Shown one piece after another: positions 1 through 7,043 of a stretch of 11,006 nucleotides of DNA; the stretch's first letter is position 1, and each line of letters starts with the position of its first letter. The notes below the pieces were generated by a model. It saw only the letters and a program-made list of their open reading frames with translations. It was not told where the DNA came from and made no database searches. This DNA comes from an uncultured Methanobrevibacter sp. (GTDB lineage: Archaea > Methanobacteriota > Methanobacteria > Methanobacteriales > Methanobacteriaceae). The stretch is taken from NCBI GenBank assembly GCA_902795935.1, contig CADBMS010000018.1:1-11006 (forward strand), written 5' to 3'. The translations under genes were made by a program, and so were the position numbers.

Positions 1-1
1 C

Positions 2-55
2 AACACCAACTCTGATATTTCTGATGTAAGATCCTCAGCATTTGCACAAGCTTAA
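2..55 (+). CDS. C-terminal end of an unrecognised protein (partial)
   Basis: An open frame enters from the left edge and stops at TAA 53-55. It encodes only 17 residues, ending ...DVRSSAFAQA. The reading frame is inferred from the strong terminator that follows 12 bases later (67-107), which implies that a plus-strand gene ends here. The fragment is too short to assign to a family, and no motif is visible. The frame choice is likely but not certain, because a short open stretch can occur by chance. Confidence 0.5.
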   Translation, partial: NTNSDISDVRSSAFAQA

Positions 56-66
56 GTGTTTAGGAT

Positions 67-107
67 TTTAAGAGTTATTTTATTATAACTCTAAATTTTT
101 TTTTTTT
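67..107 (+). terminator. Hairpin plus T12 transcription terminator
   Basis: An 8-bp perfect stem AGAGTTAT (71-78) / ATAACTCT (85-92) encloses a 6-base loop. It is followed by AAA and twelve consecutive T (96-107). Archaeal RNA polymerase terminates on T-tracts alone, and the hairpin makes the site look strong. It closes the gene that ends at position 55 and insulates the tRNA downstream. The rest of the gap up to the tRNA (108-278) is AT-rich and shows no gene. Confidence 0.75.
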
Positions 108-221
108 AGGATTATTTTTTTTTAGATTTTTTCATAAAACAAATTTTTTCACAAATTAAAACTATTTTTTAAATTAATACAAACTAATTTTCACTTATAC
201 TAAAATTTTAAATATTATTAA

Positions 222-243
222 TTAGCATAATTAGGAATGCTAA
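222..243. repeat. 7-bp inverted repeat upstream of the tRNA
   Basis: TTAGCAT (222-228) and ATGCTAA (237-243) are a perfect inverted pair around an 8-base spacer, ending about 35 bases before the tRNA. It lies just upstream of the likely tRNA box A. No T-tract follows, so it is not an obvious terminator. It could be chance in such AT-rich DNA. Confidence 0.35.
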
Positions 244-244
244 G

Positions 245-252
245 TTTATTTT
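245..252 (+). promoter_or_regulatory. Possible box A (TATA element) for the tRNA gene
   Basis: TTTATTTT is centred about 30 bases before the mature tRNA 5' end. That is the expected place for an archaeal box A if the primary transcript carries a short leader. The match to the TTTAWATA-type consensus is only fair, and the surrounding DNA is nearly all A and T, so the call is weak. Confidence 0.3.
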
Positions 253-278
253 CAATATTAAAAATTATTATTTATAAC

Positions 279-350
<72 letters not shown>

Positions 351-371
351 CTATTTCTTGAAATAAAAAAA

Positions 372-378
372 TTATATG
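372..378 (+). promoter_or_regulatory. Candidate box A of truD
   Basis: TTATATG lies about 52-58 bases before the chosen truD start. A transcript from it would begin near 400 and carry a leader of about 30 bases including the GGAGAT site. This supports the start at 430 over the in-frame ATG at 376, which lies inside this element. The T8 run at 395-402 may also stop transcription of the tRNA. Confidence 0.35.
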
Positions 379-420
379 CTGTGTTTATTAAAAATTTTTT
401 TTATACAATATTTATTTTAT

Positions 421-426
421 GGAGAT
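421..426 (+). promoter_or_regulatory. Ribosome binding site deciding the truD start
   Basis: GGAGAT sits three bases before ATG 430. The longer in-frame start at 376 has no such site, and its extra 18 residues (MLCLLKIFFIQ...) are hydrophobic and unlike any TruD amino terminus. Confidence 0.75.
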
Positions 427-429
427 ATT

Positions 430-1686
430 ATGCTTAATGCAGAAACATTTGTAACAAAAGAAAAGGGTATTGGTGGCCAAATAAGAGTTAAATATGAAGA
501 TTTTTATGTAGAAGAAATTCCTGAGATAATACCTACTGGTGAAGGTCCTAACACATGGTTGTTTATAGAAAAATTAGGTAGAACTACTTTGGATGTTGTT
601 TTAGATATTGCAAGGGAGTTACATTTAGATAGGAAACGAATGGGATTCGCAGGTATGAAAGATAAAAAAGCAATAACTAGGCAGTGGATTTGTGTTAGTA
701 ATTTTGAACCTGAAAATCTTGAATCTTTAAAGAATAATTTTCATAATGTTGAATTTTTAAAAGTCACTAAGAATCAAAAAAAATTGCGTATGGGTCAATT
801 AATAGGTAATAAATTTAAAATATTGATTAAAGATATTGATGATTCTGTATATGCTGCTGAGATTGCTCAATCAGTTTTAGAACAATTACAAAAAGTAGGA
901 ACTCCTAATTATTATGGTTGGCAGAGATTTGGAAAACCAAGAACTAATACACATCTTGTTGGAAGGGCATTAATAGATAATGATTTAGAAAAAACTGTTG
1001 GTGCTTATATTGGTAATCCTTATCCTGGAGAGCCAGATAATGTTAAAATTGCAAGACAAGCTTATGATGATGGGAATTTAGAAAAATCATATGAATTAAT
1101 GCCTACGCGTATGAGGTATGAGAGGATGATGTTAAGAACTCTTTTAAAAGAACAAAAAAAGAGGAATGTTTTAGATGATGCTTCTTATAAGAAGGCATTA
1201 TATGCTTTACCTAAACCTTTAAGTCGAATGTTTGTTCATGCTTATCAATCTTATTTGTTTAATATGGCTGTTAGTCAAAGGGTAAAATTAGGTATTGATA
1301 AATTTGTTGAGGGTGATATTGTTATAGATAATGAAGAACATTTAATTAATGATTTATCTATAGATGGGGCACAAGAGTTAATATCTAATTTTGAAGCACA
1401 TCCTACTGCTCCATTATTTGGTAGTAAAGTTCCTTTGGCTGCTGGTGAATTAGGTGTTATGGAGAATCAAATTTTAGTTGATGAGGGCATTAGTCATGAA
1501 AATTTTGTGTGCCCTAAATTTCCAAAATTGGGGAGTCATGGTTTAAGGCGAGCTATACGTTTTAAAATTTGGGATGTTTCTGCTAAATCTACTAGTGATG
1601 GTAATGTTTTAGTTGAATTTTCAATTCCTAAGGGATGTTATGCTACTGCTGTTTTAAGAGAGATAATGAAGAATGAAACTGTATGA
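430..1686 (+). CDS. truD: tRNA pseudouridine(13) synthase TruD
   Basis: This 418-residue enzyme isomerises uridine to pseudouridine in tRNA, in this family mainly at position 13. The sequence shows the TruD/Pus7 hallmarks. KYEDFYVEEIP (about 21-31) is the first conserved motif. GMKDKKA (75-81) holds catalytic Asp78. NYYGWQRFG (160-168) is the conserved core motif, and the closing F.IP.GCYATAVLRE segment (397-411) is typical. The stretch between roughly 170 and 370 corresponds to the TRUD insertion domain characteristic of the family. The length fits archaeal members, which are longer than E. coli TruD. I start it at ATG 430 because of the GGAGAT site; an upstream in-frame ATG at 376 would add 18 unlikely residues. 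The downstream gene starts 15 bases after the stop, so the two are probably co-transcribed. The upstream tRNA-Arg carries a plausible target site. Confidence 0.95.
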   Translation: MLNAETFVTKEKGIGGQIRVKYEDFYVEEIPEIIPTGEGPNTWLFIEKLGRTTLDVVLDIARELHLDRKRMGFAGMKDKKAITRQWICVSNFEPENLESLKNNFHNVEFLKVTKNQKKLRMGQLIGNKFKILIKDIDDSVYAAEIAQSVLEQLQKVGTPNYYGWQRFGKPRTNTHLVGRALIDNDLEKTVGAYIGNPYPGEPDNVKIARQAYDDGNLEKSYELMPTRMRYERMMLRTLLKEQKKRNVLDDASYKKALYALPKPLSRMFVHAYQSYLFNMAVSQRVKLGIDKFVEGDIVIDNEEHLINDLSIDGAQELISNFEAHPTAPLFGSKVPLAAGELGVMENQILVDEGISHENFVCPKFPKLGSHGLRRAIRFKIWDVSAKSTSDGNVLVEFSIPKGCYATAVLREIMKNETV

Positions 1687-1701
1687 TGTTGAGGTGTATT
1701 T

Positions 1702-2097
1702 ATGACTACTTTAAATTGCCGTATAATATCTAAAGGTAAAGTTGAAGGTAAAACATTAACTAGTAAAGATTATATTAGTTTTTTAGGTGGTGTGAATCCA
1801 GAAACTGGTATTGTTATTGATTCTAAACATGATTTGTATGGTCATTCTATTAAGGATAAAATTTTAGTTATTCCTGGGGGTAAGGGATCTACTGTTGGGT
1901 CTTATGTGATTTTTCAAATGTTTAAAAATAAAACGGCACCTTGTGCAATTGTTTGTAAAAAAGCTGAACCTATTATAGCTACTGGGGCTATAATGTCAGG
2001 TATTCCTATGGTTGATCAGGTTTCTGATTTTGATTTGATTAAAACAGATATGTTTTTGGAAATTGATGCTGTTAATGGTTTAATTAATATTGTATAA
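1702..2097 (+). CDS. Phosphomevalonate dehydratase small subunit (DUF126, aconitase X swivel domain)
   Basis: This 131-residue protein is the swivel-domain (small) subunit of the aconitase X type enzyme. In archaea that enzyme dehydrates mevalonate 5-phosphate to trans-anhydromevalonate 5-phosphate in the modified mevalonate pathway to isoprenoid lipids. Visible family features are an amino-terminal G.VEGK segment (12-17), LGGVNPETG (28-36), and the glycine-rich PGGKGSTVGSY loop (58-68) with Ser63. A conserved AEPIIATGAIMSGIPMVD region (88-105) follows. The length is normal for the family. GAGGTG (1691-1696) precedes the ATG with five bases between. The large catalytic DUF521 subunit, which should carry the iron-sulfur cluster, is not adjacent and must lie elsewhere. 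The assignment to phosphomevalonate rather than another hydroxy-acid substrate rests on the archaeal setting. Confidence 0.85.
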   Translation: MTTLNCRIISKGKVEGKTLTSKDYISFLGGVNPETGIVIDSKHDLYGHSIKDKILVIPGGKGSTVGSYVIFQMFKNKTAPCAIVCKKAEPIIATGAIMSGIPMVDQVSDFDLIKTDMFLEIDAVNGLINIV

Positions 2098-2141
2098 TAA
2101 CATTAAACTAAAATGGATTTTATTGGATAAAAATAAGTATT

Positions 2142-2519
2142 TTATTTGTTGATTATTAAAGATGCAATATTTCCGATACATCCTCCAATAGTACCTAAGC
2201 ATATTTCTCCTATTAGTGTTGAACTTAATGTTATGAATATGCTTGTATCATAGTTTGTTATGAAAAATAGTATTATTATACTTATTACTCCTTCTATAAG
2301 TCCAACTAATCCTCCATGCAGTGCTCCGTTTAACACATGTCCTTTTGCAATGTATCCTGCTATTCCACATGCAAGTATCATTGATATGATTCCACCGTAT
2401 AGTGGGATTATATATTCTAGCCCAATTCCAACTATTAATGATAATACTAATCCTATGAGGAGGGCTTTCCAATTAAAATTAATTAATTTTTCTTCATATA
2501 TTGGTTCTTCTAATTCCAT
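2142..2519 (-). CDS. Small multi-pass membrane protein (DUF5518-like)
   Basis: This is a 125-residue integral membrane protein of unknown role. A charged cytosolic-looking amino terminus (1-16, rich in Glu) is followed by four hydrophobic, glycine-rich segments at about 18-38, 42-58, 69-88 and 93-122. The GALHGGLVGLI stretch (65-75) resembles small archaeal membrane proteins filed as DUF5518, which are frequent in methanogens. That family assignment is from memory of the pattern. GGAGAT on the minus strand (2533-2528) precedes the start by eight bases. The gene faces away from the copper cassette and converges on the DUF126 gene, leaving only 44 bases between the two stops. Overlapping open frames on the other strand and in another frame lack these features. 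Confidence 0.7.
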   Translation of the reverse strand: MELEEPIYEEKLINFNWKALLIGLVLSLIVGIGLEYIIPLYGGIISMILACGIAGYIAKGHVLNGALHGGLVGLIEGVISIIILFFITNYDTSIFITLSSTLIGEICLGTIGGCIGNIASLIINK

Positions 2520-2604
2520 TTTAATTTATCTCCTTTTTTTTAATAGTTTTGAATTAATTTAGTTAAATTTTAATACTTGTTTTTTAATATTATTGATATT
2601 ATAT

Positions 2605-2614
2605 TTTATAAATA
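2605..2614. promoter_or_regulatory. Shared divergent TATA-like element
   Basis: TTTATAAATA reads as a good box A on the plus strand. The overlapping complement (TATTTATAAAAT) reads as one on the minus strand. It lies about 100 bases before copZ and about 90 bases before the membrane-protein gene, so it may serve one or both. If it drives copZ, the palindrome at 2659-2684 falls just downstream of the transcription start. Confidence 0.4.
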
Positions 2615-2658
2615 ATATTATAATTAATTTTTTTTAATAAGAATTATTGTAAAAATTT

Positions 2659-2684
2659 AGACTAATATTAAATAATTTTAGTCT
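2659..2684. promoter_or_regulatory. 26-bp palindrome, candidate operator of the copper cassette
   Basis: The arms AGACTAATATTA (2659-2670) and TAATTTTAGTCT (2673-2684) pair around a central AA with a single T-T mismatch. The outer seven bases, AGACTAA/TTAGTCT, are perfect. It ends 28 bases before the copZ start and contains the only G and C bases in its surroundings, which makes chance less likely. Position and symmetry fit a dimeric repressor site for a metal-responsive regulator, although no regulator gene is visible nearby. It could instead form a hairpin in the leader RNA. Confidence 0.5.
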
Positions 2685-2712
2685 TTATTAAAAAAATTAT
2701 ATTGGTGATAAG

Positions 2713-2934
2713 GTGGCAATTGAAAATGTAGATATTAAAATAGGAAAAATGGCTTGTAAAATGTGTGTAGCAAATGTTGAAGATGCATTATCTAAACTTG
2801 ATGGTATAAATACATTTGAAGTGAGTTTAGATGATTCAAATGCTCAAATAGAATATGATTCAGATAAAACCACAAAAGAAGATATTAAAAGTGTTATTGA
2901 AGATGCAGGTTATGAGTATTTGGGTGAAAATTAA
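2713..2934 (+). CDS. copZ: CopZ-like copper chaperone (single HMA domain)
   Basis: This is a 73-residue soluble heavy-metal-associated domain. The metal site MACKMC (13-18) has the MxCxxC pattern with Cys15 and Cys18. The rest follows the beta-alpha-beta-beta-alpha-beta layout, including VSLDDSNAQIEYD (37-49) and VIEDAGYEYLG (61-71). It should carry Cu(I) in the cytosol and hand it to the ATPase encoded next door. The start is GTG 2713, preceded by GGTGAT (2704-2709), a strong archaeal ribosome site. It is probably co-transcribed with copA, 47 bases downstream, under the promoter region holding the palindrome. Copper rather than another soft metal is inferred from the neighbouring CPC-type ATPase. 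Confidence 0.85.
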   Translation: MAIENVDIKIGKMACKMCVANVEDALSKLDGINTFEVSLDDSNAQIEYDSDKTTKEDIKSVIEDAGYEYLGEN

Positions 2935-2981
2935 AAAAAATAATCATTTATTTAATATTATATTCGCTTGGTATTGGTTAT

Positions 2982-5423
2982 ATGTCAAAAGATAATGCTA
3001 AAAAGACTGAAATTAAAATATCTGGGATGGGATGTGCTGCTTGTGCTATAAAAGTAGAAAAAGCACTAACAAATGAACTTGGTGTTATATCGGCTAATGT
3101 TAATTTAGCAAGTGAAAAAGCCACAATAGAATATGATTCTAATAATACAAATTTTATACAGTTAAGTGATGCAATTGAAAATTCAGGCTATGATGTTATA
3201 AAAAATCATATTGCGTTTAGAATAGAAAAATTACAAAATTCAGATATTAGTAAAATTGAAAGTATATTTTTAGATATGGATGGTGTAACCAATACTCAAA
3301 TTAATTTAGAAAATAGTACTGTGGAAATTGAATATAATCAGTTTCAAAAAACTATTATTGATTTAAGGGAACTTTTAGAAGATAATAAGTATGTTGTTTT
3401 AGGTATTGATGGTCAAGATGATTATGAAATTGAGGATCGAATTAAACAAAAGGAATTAAGGTCTAAATTGTTTAGGTTAATTGTTGGTTTTGGATTTTCA
3501 TTACCATTATTTGCCATTATGTTACTTGGCATAAAACTACCAATATCGAATCATTATTTCATGCTGTTAGTAACAATCATACCATTTATTTATGTGAGTT
3601 TTCCAATATTCAAAGCAGCATTCAAATCACTAAAAAACAAAGCACTTGATATGGACGTAATGTATTCAATGGGTATGGGAGTAGCATTCATATCCAGTCT
3701 ACTTGGAACATTCAACATAATCTTAACCCCAGACTTCATGTTCTATGAATCTGCATTAATGTTAGCATCATTTTTAACTCTAGGAAAATTCCTAGAAGAT
3801 AGGGCTAAAGGAAAAACATCCGAAGCAATACGAAAATTAATAGACTTACAACCAAAAAATGCAAAAATACTAAAAAATGATGAAATAACTGAAATATCAA
3901 TACATGAAATCAAAATAAAAGACAAAATAATAGTAGAATCGGGAGAAACAATACCTGTAGATGGAAAAATAATAGATGGTGAAAGTCACATTGATGAATC
4001 AATGATAACTGGTGAATCAATACCAAAACTAAAAACAAAAAACGATGAAGCAATTGCCGGAACAATAAACATAAGCAACAAAATAACACTAGAAGTAATA
4101 AGAATCGGTAAAGACACAGTACTAGCACAAATAATTAAAATGGTGGATGAAGCACAAGGTATTAAACCGCCAATACAAAGAATAGCCGATAAAGTAGTTT
4201 CATACTTTGTACCAACAGTTATAAGTTTATCAATATTGTCATTTTTAGCATGGTATTTCTTATTTAATGCAAACTTACTATTTTCACTTTCAATACTCAT
4301 ATCTATATTAGTAGTGGCATGTCCATGTGCTCTAGGATTAGCAACACCAACAGCAATAACTGTAGGTGTAGGTAGAGCATCCGAATTAGGAATACTAATA
4401 AAAGATGGAGAAGCACTAGAAAAATTAGAAAAAATAAATGCAATACTATTTGATAAAACAGGAACCCTAACCTATGGAAATCCTAAGGTAACAAATATAA
4501 TAACATTCAACAATGCAAGCACACAAAAAGTATTATCCATCGCAGCAAGTCTAGAAATGTACTCAAATCACCCATTAGCAAATGCAATAGTGTCCAAATC
4601 AAAAGAAGAAAAAGTAGAACTACAAATGGTAACAGATGTAGAAACATTACCTGCTAAAGGAATGGTTGGTAAAATAAACTCTAAAGAAGCAATGGTTGGA
4701 AACAGAGCATTACTACGAAACAATAGGATGCCAATGGATGATTTAATATGGGATACACTAGATGAATTAGAAACAAACCTAAAAACAACAACTCTTGTTG
4801 CATATGATGGGGAAGTAATAGGGGTTTTAGGAATAAGTGACTCATTAAAAGAAAATGCAAAATTAACAATAAATGAATTACATAAACTAAACATGGACAC
4901 AATAATGGTTACAGGGGATAACAATAAAGTAGCAAATTCAGTAGCCAACGAATTAAACATAGATAAAGCAATATTTGAAGTCACTCCTACACAAAAAGCT
5001 TTTGAAGTATCAAATGTTCAAGAAAAAGGAAAAAAAGTTGCATTTGTAGGTGATGGGATAAATGATGCTCCAGCATTAGCACAATCTGATGTTGGAATAG
5101 CAATAGGAAATGGAACAGATATTGCAATAGAAAGTGGAGATATAATACTTCTAAACAATGATCCTCTCGATGTAATAGTTGCAATAGAACTATCTAAAAA
5201 AGTTTTAAGACGAATAAAAGAAAACATATTCTGGGCATTTGCATACAATATTATTCTAATTCCAATAGCAGCAGGAGTACTATATCCATTATTTGGAATA
5301 ACATTCAGACCAGAATACGCAGGACTAGCAATGTCATTAAGTTCAGTTACAGTAGTTTCACTCTCACTCCTCCTAAAAAAATACACTCCAGAAATATTAT
5401 TAAACAAAAATATACAAGATTGA
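2982..5423 (+). CDS. copA: Cu(I)-translocating P1B-type ATPase CopA
   Basis: This 813-residue pump should export Cu(I) across the cell membrane using ATP. An intact HMA domain with MGCAAC (16-21) is followed at about 77-141 by a second HMA-like fold that has lost its CxxC. Membrane helices begin near 164. P-type motifs are in order: TGES (343-346), the metal-binding CPC (447-449), DKTGT with phosphorylated Asp491, the nucleotide-binding HP (530-531) and GDGINDAP (690-697). YN (755-756) and MSLSS (784-788) in the last two helices, together with CPC, are the Cu(I) (group 1B-1) signature. The ribosome site is weak (GGTATTGG, 2971-2978), unlike that of copZ. Codon use changes near position 3530: before it, T-ending codons dominate; after it, A-ending codons such as GTA, ATA and CTA do. 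The DUF169 gene starts 32 bases after the stop. Confidence 0.95.
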   Translation: MSKDNAKKTEIKISGMGCAACAIKVEKALTNELGVISANVNLASEKATIEYDSNNTNFIQLSDAIENSGYDVIKNHIAFRIEKLQNSDISKIESIFLDMDGVTNTQINLENSTVEIEYNQFQKTIIDLRELLEDNKYVVLGIDGQDDYEIEDRIKQKELRSKLFRLIVGFGFSLPLFAIMLLGIKLPISNHYFMLLVTIIPFIYVSFPIFKAAFKSLKNKALDMDVMYSMGMGVAFISSLLGTFNIILTPDFMFYESALMLASFLTLGKFLEDRAKGKTSEAIRKLIDLQPKNAKILKNDEITEISIHEIKIKDKIIVESGETIPVDGKIIDGESHIDESMITGESIPKLKTKNDEAIAGTINISNKITLEVIRIGKDTVLAQIIKMVDEAQGIKPPIQRIADKVVSYFVPTVISLSILSFLAWYFLFNANLLFSLSILISILVVACPCALGLATPTAITVGVGRASELGILIKDGEALEKLEKINAILFDKTGTLTYGNPKVTNIITFNNASTQKVLSIAASLEMYSNHPLANAIVSKSKEEKVELQMVTDVETLPAKGMVGKINSKEAMVGNRALLRNNRMPMDDLIWDTLDELETNLKTTTLVAYDGEVIGVLGISDSLKENAKLTINELHKLNMDTIMVTGDNNKVANSVANELNIDKAIFEVTPTQKAFEVSNVQEKGKKVAFVGDGINDAPALAQSDVGIAIGNGTDIAIESGDIILLNNDPLDVIVAIELSKKVLRRIKENIFWAFAYNIILIPIAAGVLYPLFGITFRPEYAGLAMSLSSVTVVSLSLLLKKYTPEILLNKNIQD

Positions 5424-5455
5424 ATCTAGATATAACATCATTTGAGGTTTAAAAA

Positions 5456-6259
5456 ATGGATAGTAATATTGCAAATGAACTAAATTGTAAATTTAAACCA
5501 ATAGTTCTAATTAAAACAGATAAAAAACCTGAAAATGCTGTCGGGCCTAAATCTACTAAAGGTGGTTGTGTAATGCCTTTTGTTGCACAAACTATTGTAA
5601 ATAGGAAAACAACAGTTTTTGGACGTGAAAATGTTAGTTGTGGAGGAATTTGGGCAGGTTTTGGGTGGGGTGATGGCTTTAAAACCAAAAAAGACTTAGA
5701 ATTCCAAGCAACTTTTTTATCATTAGGTGTTGATTCTGCTAAAGATAAAGAAACTTATATTAAATCTTTAGAAAATAAGCCAAAATCTACAAAAGAAATG
5801 TTTACAGAAGGAGAAAGAATTTATGCAGATTTTGACACAGCATGTAAACATATCTCAAGTAGACCAATATATGATGAAGGAAAATATGTTCTTATTAAAG
5901 CAATTGAAAATTTAAATGATGATGAAATCCCTGATTCAGTAATTTTCACACTTAATGCTTTTGAATTAACGTTAATAATGCAATTAGATGGGTCTTTTAG
6001 AAGTGATACTAATTATTTAATGGTTCCACAAGCATCAGCCTGTCAATCAATAGGTTGTTTTGTATTTGAACAATCAGATAGTGAAAATCCTCACCTTGTA
6101 ATGGGGCCTACAGACATATCTTCAAGAAAACATACTCGACGTTTAATACCATCAGATTATGTAACAGTAGCAATGCCATGGAATTTATTCTTAAAATTAG
6201 AAAATTTAAGTAAAAACAGTGTATTCCAAACTAAATTATGGGAAAAAATTAAAGAATAA
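5456..6259 (+). CDS. DUF169 family protein, function unknown
   Basis: This 267-residue cytosolic-looking protein resembles the DUF169 family, which is common in methanogens and anaerobes and has no established function. Recognisable features are GGCVMPF (36-42), a conserved SCGGIWAGFGWG segment (61-72), ASACQSIGCFVFEQ (193-206) and a carboxy-terminal MPWNLFLKL (240-248). Six cysteines occur (11, 38, 62, 130, 196, 201). Those at 38, 62, 196 and 201 sit in the conserved-looking parts and might bind a metal or cluster, which is a guess. GAGGTT (5444-5449) precedes the ATG by six bases. It lies 32 bases after copA and 16 bases before tag on the same strand, so read-through from the copper promoter is plausible. 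No membrane segment or signal peptide is seen. Confidence 0.75.
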   Translation: MDSNIANELNCKFKPIVLIKTDKKPENAVGPKSTKGGCVMPFVAQTIVNRKTTVFGRENVSCGGIWAGFGWGDGFKTKKDLEFQATFLSLGVDSAKDKETYIKSLENKPKSTKEMFTEGERIYADFDTACKHISSRPIYDEGKYVLIKAIENLNDDEIPDSVIFTLNAFELTLIMQLDGSFRSDTNYLMVPQASACQSIGCFVFEQSDSENPHLVMGPTDISSRKHTRRLIPSDYVTVAMPWNLFLKLENLSKNSVFQTKLWEKIKE

Positions 6260-6264
6260 TATAC

Positions 6265-6270
6265 TGGAGG
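6265..6270 (+). promoter_or_regulatory. Ribosome binding site deciding the tag start
   Basis: TGGAGG sits five bases before ATG 6276. An open frame reaching back to an ATG at 6219 would overlap the DUF169 gene by 41 bases and add 19 residues absent from the family. Confidence 0.8.
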
Positions 6271-6275
6271 TTTTT

Positions 6276-6824
6276 ATGGATAATAAAACTCGTTGTTCTT
6301 GGGTAAACCTCAATGAAGAACTCTATATAAAGTACCATGATGAAGAATGGGGAGTGCCCAAGCATAAAGATCAAGAATTATTCGAAATGTTAGTTTTAGA
6401 ATCATTTCAAGCAGGATTATCATGGATAACTATACTTAAAAAAAGAGAAAACTTTAAAAAAGCATTTGATTATTTTGATGTTTTGAAAGTAGCTAATTAT
6501 ACTGAAGAAAAAATTAATATATTATCTTCAAATAAAGGAATAATTCGCCATAAAGGAAAAATTAATGCTACAATTAACAATGCAAAAATATTTATTAAAA
6601 TTCAAAAAGAATTTGGAAGCTTTGATAAATATATATGGGGATTTACTAATAATGAAGTTATAAAATCAGAATATAAAACAGAATCTGATTTATCTAAAAA
6701 AATTTCAAACGATTTAAAAAAAAGAGGAATGAAATTTGTAGGTCCAACAATCATCTATTCTTACCTAGAATCCATTGGAATCATTAATAATCATGAAAAA
6801 AACTGTTTCAGATTAAACTTATAA
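6276..6824 (+). CDS. tag: DNA-3-methyladenine glycosylase I
   Basis: This 182-residue base-excision repair enzyme removes 3-methyladenine from alkylated DNA, leaving an abasic site. The amino terminus RCSWV...YIKYHDEEWGVP (6-28) is diagnostic, as is LFEMLVLESFQAGLSWITIL (35-54), with Glu42 and Trp50 in the base-recognition pocket. IIRHKGKINATINNA (89-103) and the VGPTIIYSYLESIGIINNHEKNC segment (155-177) match E. coli Tag closely. The four zinc ligands known from E. coli Tag are all present: Cys7, His21, His173 and Cys177. Length is normal. The start is fixed by TGGAGG. It is the last intact gene before the insertion-sequence remnant. No clear terminator hairpin follows, only loose T-rich stretches around 6890-6911. 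Confidence 0.95.
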   Translation: MDNKTRCSWVNLNEELYIKYHDEEWGVPKHKDQELFEMLVLESFQAGLSWITILKKRENFKKAFDYFDVLKVANYTEEKINILSSNKGIIRHKGKINATINNAKIFIKIQKEFGSFDKYIWGFTNNEVIKSEYKTESDLSKKISNDLKKRGMKFVGPTIIYSYLESIGIINNHEKNCFRLNL

Positions 6825-7002
6825 CAAAATTATATTTTATACTCCTTAATATAAATTTTTAAAAATTCTATTTTAACTATTGATAAAGTATGTTTGTTCT
6901 TTTTGTTTTCTATAAATATAACTTAATAAGGCATATAGATTAAAAATACACTATTTAAAAAAGTTAATAAAATTTTATCAAATTTTATTGCTAATTTTGA
7001 GT

Positions 7003-7021
7003 CTGTAAAAATTTTATAGGC
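7003..7021 (+). repeat. Left terminal inverted repeat of the insertion sequence
   Basis: CTGTAAAAATTTTATAGGC matches the reverse complement of 7885-7902 with one extra A. It ends 22 bases before the first usable transposase ATG (7044). Confidence 0.8.
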
Positions 7022-7043
7022 TTTTTTGATTTTATTCTTTTGG

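Noticed and set aside
108..221. Search for a small RNA or gene between the first terminator and the tRNA
   Set aside because: Only A/T runs are present, with no start plus ribosome site, stable stem or conserved-looking GC island.
353..364. ATTTCTTGAAAT palindrome just after the tRNA as terminator or tRNA processing hairpin
   Set aside because: The stem leaves almost no loop and no T-tract follows directly. Termination at the T8 run 395-402 is more plausible.
2128..2146. Possible bidirectional terminator between the convergent genes
   Set aside because: AAAATA/TATTTT pairs with only a 2-base loop, no long T-tract follows on either strand, and such pairing is common in DNA this AT-rich.
2260..2562. 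100-residue plus-strand open frame opposite the small membrane protein
   Set aside because: It is the complement of the better-supported minus-strand gene, is rich in Pro/Ile/Asn as shadow frames are, and lacks a ribosome site.
3743..5407. Several minus-strand open frames of 60-138 codons inside copA
   Set aside because: They overlap an unambiguous ATPase gene, have no start signals, and show low-complexity Leu/Phe/Ser composition typical of antisense reading.
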